Positions 10,923 to 22,109 of a DNA stretch of 64,000 bases are shown piece by piece. The position numbers and the translations under genes were made by a program. This stretch comes from Aquanectria penicillioides. Its lineage: Eukaryota; Ascomycota; Sordariomycetes; Hypocreales; Nectriaceae. The notes beneath the pieces were generated by a model. It had not been told where the DNA came from and ran no database searches. It worked only from the letters and a program-made list of their open reading frames with translations. The DNA lies in assembly GCA_003415625.1 (NCBI GenBank), contig PYIU01000004.1, positions 496,001-560,000 of the forward strand, given 5' to 3'. Position 1 is the stretch's first letter, and the number at the start of each line of letters is the position of its first letter.

Positions 10923-13029
10923 TTACCAGGGCTTGACCTTGAGCATGCTGCCCTCATCCTGGAGAGCTTTGTGGAGGTCGAAGCTGTTGAAGAGCAGGTG
11001 AGGCTCGTGGGCCATGCCCTTCTTGAGGCACTCGTACTCGGCCTTCTCGTAGTAGGCGGTGAGGATGGGCTGGTAGACGGGGTGGGCGCACTTCTCGATG
11101 ATGACGCGGGCACGCTCGCGGGGGGCGAGGCCACGGACATCGGCAAGACCCTGCTCGGTGACGATGACGTCGAGGTCGTGCTCGGTCTGGTCGACGTGGG
11201 TGCACATGGGGACGATGCAGGAGACACCGTGGGGGTCGGTCTTGGAGGGGCGGGTGGAGGGAGTGTGCATGATGGAGTACTTGGAGCTGCGGAGGAAATC
11301 GGCTGAGCCACCAAGACCGTTGAGCATGCGGGAGCCGTTAACGCAGGTGGAGTTGGCGTGGGCGTAGATGTCGACCTCGACGGGGGTGTTCATGCCGATG
11401 ATGCCGAGGCGGCGGATAACCTCGGGGGCGTTGGAGATGGACTGGTTTCGGAGCAGAGTCTTGGGGGCGTACTCGTCCCAGTTGGCGTAGAAGCGGCGGA
11501 AACCTTCGGGGGTGAAGCGGATGGAGGTGGCGGTGGCATAGTCGAGCTTGCCGGAGTCGAAGAGGTCGAGGAAGGTGTCCTGGATGACCTCGGTCCAGAC
11601 AGTGAGGTTCTTGAAGTTGGAGTCGTTGAGGCCACCAATGATGGCGTTGGCGACGTTGCCGATGCCGGACTGCAGGGGCAGCAGGTTGTCGGGAAGACGG
11701 CCGTGCTTGACCTCGTGCTCGAGGAACTCAATCAGGTGGCCGGCGATGCGGAACGAGTTCTCGTCGGCGGGGGTGTTGTCGGCGGTGGCGTCCTGGTAGT
11801 CGGACTCGACGACGGCGACGACCTTGGAGGGGTCGATGGGGATCGACTCAGTTCCAATGCGGTCGCGGACACCGGTGATGTTGAAGGGCTTGCGGTAGGG
11901 GGGAGATCCATCATGGTGATGTCGTGGAGGCCCCTGAAGGAGGGAGTAGCGGTGTTGACCTCGATGATGATCTATGTGGGGGAGCGCACAACAGTTAGTT
12001 TTGGTCCTGAATCGCGTGAATCGAGTTTGGGGGGAGAAGGGGGGGAATCTCACCTTGTCGGCCATCTGGACCAGCTCAGGAGTGGCACCGACGGAGGCAC
12101 CGGGGACAATGCTGCCATCCTCAAGAATCTCGGTGGCCTCGACGACGGTGACGTCGAGATTCTTGTTGTCACGATCCTTGGTGTAGAAGCCCTGGTTTTG
12201 GGGTTAGCGCAAGCTCGCTTGGTGGGGGGAATTGAGCTCTGGCACTCACGTAGACGAGGTCAGTGGGGAACATGGACAAGTGCTTGTCGAAGAAGTTGAT
12301 GCGACCAGTGTTGATTCCCTTAGAAATGTCCTTGCCGACCTGGTGAGGGCTTCGGCGGTTGATCATGTCGAGAGCGGCCCATCGGTTCTCAGTCTCGGCG
12401 CCGGAGGAGGCTCCGACGAAGAGAGAGTACTTGAGCTGGCCCTGGAGGTTGTTCTGCTCAACGTGATCGGCCATGGCGGTGGGAACCTTCCTGTTGGGCG
12501 CAAAGAAAGCCAATGTTAGCTAAGTTTTCCCTCTCTCATGATTATTACGCTACAGATGACAGTTCCGATCATGACTGAGCCCTCCGCGCGATTCTGGGAA
12601 GCTTTGCAGAGCTCATGAGCACCTTGTGGGCAACTCATGGGCCGCTCCGCGCCGCTCTTCTTCCCTGCAGGCACGCAAACAAAGGCGCTCACACAGCCGA
12701 GACACGCAGCCAAATTTAGTTGGGGTCTCGGTTGGGGGTTGGAGGGGGAAAATGCGACCCGGGGCACGCTCGGGATGTGCGGCTCCGGTGGGGGGGACGG
12801 AAATGTCCCAAAGCGGCAAAATGGACGACGATTTGCGACCTGACGGTGGGTGTGAGGCAGCAGAGGGCAACACTTACTTGGGATAACCAACACCAGTGAA
12901 ACCAGACCAGCCGATGTAGGCGCCATTGGGGAAGTGGCGGAGAGTGTCCTCGGGGCGGCAGAGCTTCTGGAGGAGAGCAGGGTTGCGGATGCGCGCCTTG
13001 AGGGCGGCCGAGGCGACGGGGGACGCCAT
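10923..13029 (-). CDS. ACH1: Acetyl-CoA hydrolase / acetate:succinate CoA-transferase (Ach1 type), one apparent frameshift
   Basis: Exons on the complement: 13029-12878, 12490-12250, 12191-12054 and 11971-10923. The protein would be about 526 residues, the usual Ach1 / N. crassa acu-8 length. Recognisable parts are [20 protein letters not shown], the middle [37 protein letters not shown] and the C-terminal [20 protein letters not shown]. The family moves CoA between succinyl-CoA and acetate (and hydrolyses acetyl-CoA) in mitochondria, protecting against short-chain acyl-CoA. Oddity: the last exon opens correctly ([17 protein letters not shown]) but leaves frame at the six-G run 11898-11903; one more base at that run restores the conserved PPYRKPFN frame. 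Exon lengths add to 1580, one short of a multiple of three. Either a homopolymer miscall or a recent mutation. Confidence 0.9.
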
Positions 13030-13215
13030 GACGAGAAGTCGGAGGTGAATGTGCGAGGAGAGGAGAGGAGAGGTGGAGTGGAGATTGAGCCCAATTGACG
13101 ACGACGACGAAGAGAGAGCCGACAAGGTAAGGGACAGGAAAGGAAGGGGAGGAGAAGAGAGGAGAGGGAGAGGAGGAAAAGGAGCGAGGAGGAGGAGGAT
13201 GAGGTAGAAGTAGAA
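13030..13215 (-). promoter_or_regulatory. Pyrimidine-rich 5' leader / promoter of the ACH1-type gene
   Basis: Directly upstream of the start codon the + strand is a long GA-rich tract (about 13050-13210), which reads as a CT-rich tract in the transcript direction. CT-rich stretches next to transcription starts are typical of strongly expressed filamentous fungal genes. No precise TATA or regulator site was identified. Confidence 0.5.
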
Positions 13216-15647
13216 AATAAACCATGGCCCTTGTTTGTCGGCGCCGGGTTCCCAAGTCCCCAACTGGCCGCGGACGGATTAGTTCGTCGGGGTGACGAAG
13301 GTGTGGAGCTGCTGTTGGAGGTCTTGTACAGTACATGCGCCGCGCCTGGCACCGCTGAGGGCTGGAGACGGCGGTACCGCAGACAGCCAGGACAGCCTAT
13401 GGGGAAGCCCCTGGCCCGCTGGGACCATTGGGACCACTGGGACCACTAGAGCCGCCTCTAGAACCCCTCGTGGCAGGCCCTTGCTTTGCTCCGTGGGATG
13501 GGGCGAGGGAGGGGGCCTGCCAATGCGCCCCCAACAGCAGTCAATCAAGGAGCCGCCTGCTGGAGCTCGGTGATGGACGGTGCTCGGAGGGTGGTGCTCG
13601 GTGGTTATGTTCCAGCGGCCGAGTGAGAGAGCGAGCGTCCAGCACCAGCACCGAGCCCACACGCACGCAGATGTTTTGGGTACATGTACATCCTGGGAAT
13701 TAGATGGAGGGGTTCGTTCTCTCTCTTCTCCAATTCCCCATCTTGGTGGGGCCCATCAGCCCACTGTTGCACCTGCACCACACCGGGCGACGGGGTGTAT
13801 GCCATGACATGAGCGCATACGAGGGCATTGAACAGCTGGCCTCTAACGATTTCCTCGTTGTCGTGCACGGAGAATGCAATGCGCACGGGGGGGACTTTGG
13901 GGGATGATAATCTCTCCGTCGTCCTCGTCTCTTTCGCCTCTCTCGCCTCCCCAGGGTTTACCCCCCGTTTTCTCGCCTCGCTTGCCTCCATTTCTTCCCC
14001 ACGAAATCAATTCACAGACGCACCGCGGCACAGGAGTGCAGTAACGAATAGGGACAAGAACATCCGACAAACGGTCGCTCCAGGTGTGACATGGGAGGAG
14101 GCCGAGGTGAGCGAGTAGTGAAGGAATGTACCTGGAACATTACCTCACGTAAACTATGTCTCCAAAAAAAAAAGAGGAAGAAAAAAACAGGATATTGCCT
14201 CCATTGCTGCCCTTACGGCTTCCCCTACAAACCTTGTGGGACGGGACAGAGGACCGAGTCGTGGCAACTTATTTTCTCCCTTCGCCGTTCGCTTTTGCCT
14301 TTTATCCGCGGTGCCTGTTACAAGAGCCTGTCAATCTCATAAGCATCAATCTCCCCCAGGATCGGTCTGGCTGCTCCCATCAGTCGACCATGTGAAAACA
14401 CGATAACAATGAACTGACTTGGGCTTGCCGGCCCCTTGTTGAACTGGCCCTTGCTCTTTGTTGTTGTCCATGCTGTCCATTCCTGTCCAGTCGTGTCCAC
14501 GCCGTGCACAATGCTTCGCACGGATATACGGGACCCCTTGTACCCTGTACCTCGCACAAGCACGAGCCGGTCGGTTTCTCTAAATTAGTGAGGCTCAAAA
14601 ACAAATAGGGTCAACACAGAGAGAAAAAAAAAAAAAAAAAAAGTCACCTACTCAACTCAACTCAGCCACCTCCGGCCATGCCGCCGTCCGCCCTCACCCC
14701 CCAAAAGCGGAGTCCGTGTCCCGGAACCGAGACACCCGCATCTTTCCCCACTCGACATGCCTTTTCTGGCCCTCGATGGCTTCCGTCCGGCCGAGATGGG
14801 CACAGACCATCCGTCGGCATCACTCGGTTATCAAGCCGTGTCCCACGCACAACGAGCTGTCCCCCAAGGCCCCAAATGCCCCCGGATGAGGCCAACAGCA
14901 CGCCCATTCTCGCCCGTTCAAATTTACCCCGGGATCTGGTCGGCAATCTCTGGCGAATCACGGCCTGCAGATGCATACCCCGACATTGCCATTGCCATTA
15001 GCCTTGCCCTGACTTGCTCGCCCCGGACACCAACCACCGAGACCCCCGATCCCCGGACCCGCTTGCGTGCCCTGGCTTCTCGTGGCATGCAGCACGTCGA
15101 GCAATGTACTGTACATCTGCGCCGTTCTGCTGAGACGACGGGGTTGGCGCGCTGAAAACCCGTTCGATAAATTACCAGATTCCGGGGTAATCTGTCCCAA
15201 TCTCGACGGCATCTGCCGCCGGGGGGGCGGGGGGGGGGAGGAGAGGAGGGGGAAGACAGGGAAGACAACCCTTGGGGTTGGTGGAACGACGTCGTAACCC
15301 GACTTACGTGTAGCACCTTTTCTATCTCAGATGTCCCTCCATTGCGAAGGCGGGGTTTCGGACTTCCGAGCGAGGTGAGATTGAGCTGGATCGCGGTGTA
15401 TGAGTAGTTGCCGTCATTCATCCTGTAAGCACTGCGTAGTTTGGCCATTCCATCCGGATAAATTAGATAAAGAAAAAAAGGAAAAAAGAAATGATAACTT
15501 GCAAATCAACGCTTGTTGAGCCCGACCCTCGATACACGCGGAAGCGAGATATCTCGCCTCACCCAAGGGGCATAGCATGCCCAGAGCCTCTCCACGCCCG
15601 GGCGTTTCATCCTCGACCTACTCTTTGATCAGCCCGTGAGGTTCATC
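13216..15647. other. GC-rich intergenic region of 2.4 kb without a supported gene
   Basis: Many short overlapping frames on both strands are by-products of high GC and low complexity. It contains an A-run at about 14624-14642 and the G-run feature at 15221-15238. No exon chain with protein character was found. The left part is probably the extended promoter of the ACH1-type gene. Confidence 0.4.
15221..15238 (+). repeat. G-run pair (G7-C-G10)
   Basis: Seven G, one C, then ten G, followed by a GA-rich tract. Potential G-quadruplex and a spot prone to length errors. Confidence 0.8.
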
Positions 15648-16640
15648 TCAGACATCCTCCATGATCTCATCCCAGAAATCATCACCGAATCCGGTGTTGA
15701 CTTCGCTCTTCACCTGAGGCTTGATTTCAAGCTTGCAGTCCGTCTTCCATCCTTCAGCATCGATGTCCTCGTCCTCCACCTTGACCCCACCAATCACCTT
15801 GTCGCTCGGCTGCCCGTCTTCGATTCGAATGTTTCCTGCTTCCAGCTGGGAGCACACCCACCGCAAGGTAGACTCTGATCGGCCCATCAGCATGGCAATG
15901 TTGTGCCACCACATGGAAATGGCCCTCAGTTTCAAGAGCCGCTTGTACTCCAGCTGAGTCCATGCTGCATGCTGCCTGAAGAACTGCCCAGACTGACCGG
16001 CGGGCGCATCCTGCAGGTCCCAAATGGGATCATCACTCTGTGCCTCGAGATTGTTCCAGATTTCAACGTACCTAAAGCCCATCACCTGTCGAAGACGCTC
16101 CGGCCACTCCAGAACCGTTTCCGGTGCATCATGGGGTCGTGAGGGACCTTGTACGGCAGCCTGCAGCGCTTGCATTTGGAAGTTCCTCTTGGCAGTACGG
16201 CGTCTAATAGTATGACGTCGGGATTCATTGTGTGTCTGTGTCGGTCCACCAATATGCAATGCCGCAAACCGTCGCAAGATACTATCGGGCCCATCCCCAT
16301 CCAATGCTTCCAGGTCCTGTGTTCCACACTGATGCGGATCTAGAGATGGCTGGTTGTCAAATGTGGTTCGATTAGGAGTATAATCCATTTCTTGCGGTTG
16401 TTGATGCTCTCCGAGCGTGTTCTGGCGTGAAGAGTCGGCAACTTCTGGAAGATACTTGGCCCCGGAAGCCACCACCAACGAGGGGCTGTTGTGAGGCATG
16501 GTCAGAGGTTGAGTTAGTGAAGAAGACTCACCTTGGTCAATTTGATTGCCAGACGGATTCTTGGGGCCCAGATGAACTGAAGAAAAGTAGTGGCTCTGGT
16601 TTTTGTTGAGCTGTTCATCTTGGTGCTCCGAGTTATCCAT
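15648..16640 (-). CDS. Hypothetical protein, 330 residues, single exon
   Basis: An uninterrupted frame from ATG at 16640 to the stop at 15648. The first 110 residues are Gln/Asn/Ser/Pro-rich and probably disordered. A basic patch (RRHTIRRRTAKRN, residues about 142-154) could be a nuclear localisation signal. The compact part is about residues 175-270, with tryptophan-rich helices (EWPERLRQVMGFRYVEIW, AISMWWHNIAMLMGRSES). The tail is acidic and ends in DDFWDEIMEDV. No catalytic motif or known domain was recognised. Amphipathic W-rich helices, basic patch and acidic tail would suit a nuclear protein, but this is inference. Codon use and length argue that it is real. Confidence 0.65.
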   Translation of the reverse strand: MDNSEHQDEQLNKNQSHYFSSVHLGPKNPSGNQIDQGESSSLTQPLTMPHNSPSLVVASGAKYLPEVADSSRQNTLGEHQQPQEMDYTPNRTTFDNQPSLDPHQCGTQDLEALDGDGPDSILRRFAALHIGGPTQTHNESRRHTIRRRTAKRNFQMQALQAAVQGPSRPHDAPETVLEWPERLRQVMGFRYVEIWNNLEAQSDDPIWDLQDAPAGQSGQFFRQHAAWTQLEYKRLLKLRAISMWWHNIAMLMGRSESTLRWVCSQLEAGNIRIEDGQPSDKVIGGVKVEDEDIDAEGWKTDCKLEIKPQVKSEVNTGFGDDFWDEIMEDV

Positions 16641-17662
16641 GGCGGGCGTGGTGTTGCTGAGGCAAGTTGTTTGTTTATGCTTGTAGACTGAAGAGTGAGG
16701 TATGAAGGGAAGAAAGGTTCATTTCGATGGTCAGAATTGCGAAGAAACTTATAGCCGTAAGGAGGACAATAATCTGTAAATCACGAAATCTAGTTCTACA
16801 GAACACTGCCATGCCACTCCTTGAGGTGGTCACTCATCCCAGCATCCAATTCCTACCTTGCTCATTTTACTCCACTTCGGCTAGGATAAAGGAAATTTAG
16901 GTTCGGAACGGCCCGCATATTTAGCTATTCTATGAACAGATTGTAGTCAAACCGTCAAATGTGAGTCTCCGTCCCCTGACTGGTTCCTGTCCTGGTTTGT
17001 GCTCCCTGCGTTGAACATCAGACGAGGCCCACACCTGAAGGATGCGGATCCGATCCGGATCTCCTTATCAGCCCTATGGAATTCCCAAACCCAGAAGCAC
17101 ATGTCAGAGCATCTAGCGCCATCTACTTAGTCCGCATGTGCTTGCAGATATCCCACGTGCGCGAGAACCTGGCTGCCGCCGCAGTTGGACTCGTCCTCGT
17201 GGAACCCATGACACCTCTGTCCCAATGATCTGGCAAAATAGCATGACACCACTCGTAGAGCGTGCCCCAGTGTTTCTTGAAACACACTGCCGGTCGGTCT
17301 CGGTATTTGCGTGTCATGATTGACACGTGTGGGCACGACTGTGGCGAGGTGTTCAATCAAGAACATGAGGTCATCGACCGGCTAAGCCTTTTCCCTGGAA
17401 CACGTTGAGAAAGTCCTGATGGTCTAAGCCACGAGCGGTTTATTTCAATTTAGCTCCTTTCATTGTTCTTTTCTTCCTCGTAGCACAATTATGGTGGTCT
17501 CCATTCTTGTTTGCGTCTTTCGTTGTCATGGTCAACATGCTCTCGGTAATAAAGTCCCTTTCACCCGAGACCCACGCAGGAGCATCCAGATGATTCAGTA
17601 TCAACAATTCGCAGATAATATTACATCTAGCTCGCTATCTGACATTAATTAAACCTAATTTA
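16641..17662. other. Intergenic region of 1 kb
   Basis: Holds the upstream region of the orphan gene and the 3' flank of the ferric reductase. Two overlapping complement frames at 17123-17366 were examined; neither has a start context, intron or recognisable domain, so no gene is called. The stretch at 17620-17665 is AT-rich with polyadenylation-like sequence. Confidence 0.35.
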
Positions 17663-19655
17663 TTAAATATCCGACCGTTCAACGTGTAGAAAAACTGCAT
17701 TCGCGCCCAGCCCCTCAGACACCCGTTCGCTCCTCAATGATGCCACCGTCATCATGACTGCCCTCTCAATCGCGTTCCCGCCACATACAGCTACTGCCAC
17801 ATTACCAGGGAAGTTTCCAGTTGTGTTGCGCAAGAATTCTGGAATACCTGGTCGTCCTTGCGTCTCAGTGATGGCGGATGCGTCGTATGCATACTCGTCA
17901 TCTAATCCGAGCTCAACCTCCTCCTTGAGCAGCTGATCAGCTCTCTCACTCCCAATAGATTCACTCGAATCGATCGAGAAACGGTCTAGTTCGACACTGT
18001 CTCCCCTTTCCTCTTTCAGTGGTTTGGGCTCATGCTCTAGCTCCGATGCAATGAGTCTCTCTCGGCTCTCATTTGTTGGGTCCTCGTGAAGACCACCAGC
18101 CTCCTGGCCGCCTTTTGTGATAGCGACCTCGATTCGAACTGAAATACCCATCGCCTTAGTCCTGGAAATAACTCGGGAGATTCGCTTGAGATAAGGCTCC
18201 ACATGGGCTCTTCTGCGTGCTATGTAGAGAGCACTAATTTTTCGCACACAGCCATACGACTTGGATGTCAACAAATCCTCGAGTACAGGAGTCGTGAAAG
18301 AGCCTCCTGTGGACGCCGCCACCAAAACAATATTCTCATATTGCCTCCAGTTTGGCATGGTGCCATATGGGCCTGCAAGAAGAACTCGCAAGGCGCCGTC
18401 GCCGCCGTTGTTATCTGCTTTCCGTGCCCAATTGTTGAGGTCTCGCGTGAACCCAGTTTTCGTCTTGAGAACGAGCTCTAATTCTTGACCTGAAGAATCC
18501 GTACTTGGGATGCTGCAGATTGTAAATGGGTGTGGGGATTGTCGCGAGAGGGTCGGAGACCAGATGAGAACATGTTGACCTGGAGTCCACTTGAAACCAA
18601 CATTGTGGATCGTGATCACTGTCAAATCGTTGTCAACAGCGTTGATGTGCGCTTGGTACGCGTATCTGTTAAGTATACCAGATGCAAAACCAAGGGAAAT
18701 GTTCCTCCACAACGGGTTGGCTAATCGCGTAACCACATCGTAGAAGAATGCCACCACAGCACACCAGACACTGAAGTGATGATGAGCCGGAACGTGCAGG
18801 AGGAGGAACACCAACAAAAGGACGACGGATAGGATATGTTGCAGCACAAAGAACTCGTATCGTAGACGGCGGAAGGGCGCCAGCGTCGAAATCATGGTCC
18901 AAACGAGCACTGCCCAGGCCGCCAGTCCCCATTTCACCATCCCGACCATTCGAAGCTCAGTCCAAAAGAAGTCGGCAGCAACCCACTCAACGATAAAGAA
19001 TGAGCCGTGGATTGTGGCACTGAGAACAAAAATACGAGACACCCATCGGTGAAACCAATTGATCTTCTCATACGATGTTCCCAGCAGGAGGCCGATAGGA
19101 TTGGTCCGAGCGGCAAGCAAAAATGGTAGCGATGTCTGGGTCGTGGTGATCCAGCCTGCGCGGAAGCCGAGCCGTTCGAGATACTTGTCGTCGTGCTTGA
19201 TGGCCTTCCATGTCAACAGAAAGCTTACAAACGCAGCGTAGACAACAACGATAAAGGTTTTTCTGAGGGGCAGAGCGGCCAACCAGCCGGGACGACGACG
19301 GTAGAGGAACGAGCCGGAGATGGCAGCCCGGGGGTTTCGAACATTCTTTCAACTGTAGAAACCGAATCGGGCCCCAATCTCGATTCTCTTTGCTTTGTCC
19401 TTAAGTATGTAAGTGGGGTTATCTCAAATTCCTTGTTTAAAAGACTCACCTTTGCCGAGCGATGTAGATCTGGGCCAATTTGGCGAGGAATCCACAAATG
19501 AGGACTGCCGCGATCGCATACCAATAGAGACATGCCAAAGCATGCTGTCTCGTCGAATCCTCGCTCCCATGGCCGTGGCTGTGGCCGTGCCCTTCTTCTT
19601 CATGGCCATGTTCATCTTCGTGCCCATGGCCACCGTGTCTCCTGAACAGACTCAT
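17663..19655 (-). CDS. Ferric/cupric reductase transmembrane component (FRE family), one apparent frameshift
   Basis: Exon 1 (19655-19450) encodes a His-rich N-terminus (about 15 His in 30 residues) and a first membrane helix. An intron of 50 bases with a weak AAG acceptor leads to 19399-17663. Two HxxxxxxxxxxxxxH pairs (spacing 13) in WFHRWVSRIFVLSATIH and QHILSVVLLLVFLLLH fit bis-heme binding; HPFTICSIPS is the FAD-binding motif; LLAGPYGT and a C-terminal CGGNA segment fit NAD(P)H binding. Such enzymes reduce Fe3+ or Cu2+ at the cell surface before uptake; the His-rich end may bind metal. Oddity: STVERMFETP and the following RAAISGSFLYRRRPGWLAAL lie in different frames. Joined exons total 1943 bases, one short; one more base at the G5 run 19330-19334 gives about 647 residues. 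An unrecognised splice is the alternative. Confidence 0.85.
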
Positions 19656-20336
19656 GTTGGTGGGTGAGGTCTCACCAGCTAACCAAGTTCAGCTTCGAGC
19701 TTGACCAGGGTTCCGTGCTCAGTTGCGGGCCGGGCCGTTTCATCCCCTGTCGCGAGAGGATTCCCGTGGGGAATGACACCGACTCTTGTGGCTTCTTCTC
19801 GAGAGATCGAGCTGAGATGAAGGCAATGTCGAGATGAAATTCAATCCCATGACCGAAGCATTTTGACAACCCAGAGACCGAGAGGATGGATGGCGGCTTA
19901 CGTGATGCTCCGGTACTTCCGGGTGCCAATTGGTCCAGTATGAGAAACCCGCTCAAACCCGCTCTTAGCGCATCTTGGCCAAGAAGTAAACATCGAGAAA
20001 AGCCAAAAGGGTTCTCGAAACAAAGCGAGACATTGGCTTTTGGCCGAAATATGCTTCCGGATTGGGACGTAACTGGCGCCTCGTCTCACCTTGCTGCGAG
20101 CTGCAGACGCAGCGACGTCATAATTAATGTCATCCGCCAAATTCTATTCCTTGCAGTGCCTGGGCTTCTTCACCACCCCGCATACATGATGATATTGGCA
20201 TTCGCCATGGTAAATGGACTACGTACGGGTCCGTCGTTCTATCATACCTGACGACGAGATGCTGCTGGTCATTTGCACAAGGAATATATCCCGTATACCG
20301 CAGTGGAAATGGACATCACAAGCGGGTCATCCGTCT
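19656..20336. other. Intergenic: ferric reductase promoter and tRNA upstream region
   Basis: Promoter side of the ferric reductase. No GATA-type iron-regulator site cluster was convincingly identified, and no gene was seen. Confidence 0.35.
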
Positions 20337-20438
20337 GGTGAGATGGCCGAGTTGGTTATGGCGTCAGGTTAAGGTCACCTTAACAACCTAAGATTCCTGA
20401 TGGAGCAATCCTCCTGGGTTCGAGTCCCAGTCTCATCA
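20337..20438 (+). tRNA. tRNA-Leu (anticodon AAG) with a 20-base intron
   Basis: Acceptor stem GGTGAGA pairs with TCTCATC (one G-T pair), discriminator A at 20438. The anticodon stem TCAGG / CCTGA (20364-20368 with 20396-20400) encloses a loop TTAAGG..T with AAG at 20371-20373. An intron at 20375-20394, directly after position 37 as in eukaryotic nuclear tRNAs, contains CCTTAA, complementary to the loop. A long class II variable arm follows, then TGGGTTCGAGTCCCA as the T arm with B-box. The D arm TGGCCGAGTTGG matches the A-box. A T-rich stretch after 20439 (TTTCTTTTT) fits RNA polymerase III termination. Decodes CUU/CUC leucine codons. Confidence 0.93.
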
Positions 20439-20655
20439 TTTCTTTTTGTCTTTTTCTTGACTGGAGTAGTCAATTCTGCCCGTTTTTGTATGTGAAAACC
20501 CATATCGAACTTATTCACGTTTCTTTTCCTTTTGTTTTTTAGTATTGGGTCTGCTGCAATGCAATAGCTCGCCTAGCACCAGGCAAAATCATACAGGGTG
20601 CTGCCATGACAGCCTTTGAGCGAGATCAAACTGGCTCATTGAGCCAAAGTTGCTC

Positions 20656-22109
20656 TCATTTTGCTCTCGAGTAATATTCCTTCGCTAACATGACATGATG
20701 CACTTGTACGATAACACTGATACTCACGTTCAACGTCTCCAAGTCCTGCGCGGCACTGGTAACGGATTTCTGGATTATTTCGGCAAGTAATCGTAAGAGC
20801 TCGGATGAGCGGGATAAAGTGGTAGAGCGCTTCAGCATCTCTCTGGACCTCACTTGAGATCTTGCTTCCGTTGCGAGTTTTGACGTAAGATCCATGATTG
20901 CTGGCATACTAGCAACTACAGGGAAAGCATTTCCAGCACCAAACCATTGAAGTCCGATCGAAATGGTGGATCTCGGCGTCTTGCCACTGGGTGCGCCACG
21001 CCTGGGTGTTTAGCGGAACCTAGGGTTTTCCGGTATTCGCTGCGAACTTGTTGCACTCCTTATCTTGCTATTATAGTCTAAATCTTCAAGAAGTAGCGGT
21101 ATATTTGAGGAACGAGAGTTATTTAGACATTTCGCTTAGTCCTGTTGAAAACAAGAGTTGGTCGATTTCCTCTGTACCAAATGGGGCTTCATCCTCGTAC
21201 GTATCCCAAGACCATCATTGTCGGAATTTGCAACTTCCGGCCTTTTTCTTTCTTGTTGCTGAGGAGGTTTCTTGGTTCTAGAACTTTCTGGGGGGGATTT
21301 TTCTCCCTTGGTTCCCGCCGCTTTGTCGTCACTATCTTGAAGAGTTGGTACATGTGGAAGCACTGGACGCACTGCTAGGATGTCCGCTTCTCTGAATAAA
21401 TGCTGAGAGAAGATATGAGTCAATAATTCAATTTGGTGATGTCCATGATCGCTCAACATAGGAATCAGACTCGCCAATGACGGCGCGATCTCAATTGTTT
21501 GAAAATGCTTGGGCGGTTGCCAGGCCCCTGCTGGAAAATCCTCTAGAGTAGCTATACGCCCGTCAATACGGGTAACAACCTCGCTATGCAGCTCGTGTTC
21601 AAAATCAGCTATATTTCAGACCCTCGCAATCAAGCCCATCTCTTAGGCAAGCCAATCGGCCATTCAACTAAACAAAATCGGGTTCACCAACCTTATACTC
21701 CATTGAATTGAAAGCCGAATCAGATCCAACTGTCCCTGCAGTCGGTTCCTGAACATTTCTAGGTCTTCCGCAGCCCTGAAAGCCCATTGGACGTTTCTTG
21801 GGGCGCTGCGTAGAGACCCTCTGGTCGACGCTTCGCTCATAAACTTTTCACAGCGTGAGATTGTGTCGCGAAAATCCCTGTTGATGTCTTCTGTGGTAGC
21901 TGCATATTCAGTGAGTCCCCTTCGAATGATGAAGCAATATTGGCTACATCAACCTGGCGAATCTCTTCCAGAACTTTGGTAAATGGATCACGGGATTTGA
22001 CGGCATGGAGATACCGCACTTTTGAGCCGCCATCTTCCTTCAAAGCACTCTTCAGCTTGTCAACGCAATTGATGAATAGAACAATGTCGCGTAGAGAGAA
22101 GCCGAACAT
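20656..22109 (-). CDS. Fungal-specific hypothetical protein, multi-exon, one apparent frameshift
   Basis: Opening MFGFSLRDIVLFINCVDKL resembles the N-terminal segment shared by many fungal NACHT/ankyrin-type (STAND-like) and orphan proteins. Exon 1 is likely 22109-21699 and exon 2 starts at 21608. The peptide ATTEDINRDFRDTISRCEKF is clearly coding but lies one frame away from the upstream SSFEG; one more base at the four-C run 21917-21920 (+ strand) joins them. Exon 2 reads to a stop at 21136 with a Lys/Pro-rich end. A further coding-looking segment, about 21001-20656 (SIGLQWFGAGNAFPVVASMP, then MLKRSTTLSRSSELLRLLAE), is probably a last exon reached by splicing out the 21136 stop. The role is unknown; helical content suggests a scaffold or signalling protein. 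Exon 3 membership is uncertain. Confidence 0.5.

Noticed and set aside
11358..12299. Long + strand open frame (313 codons) antisense to the ACH1-type gene
   Set aside because: Gly/Val/Asp-rich antisense shadow of a codon-biased gene; no domain and no start context.
17123..17366. Two overlapping complement frames with partly protein-like composition
   Set aside because: No splice partners, no domain and two competing frames; could be a remnant but cannot be supported.
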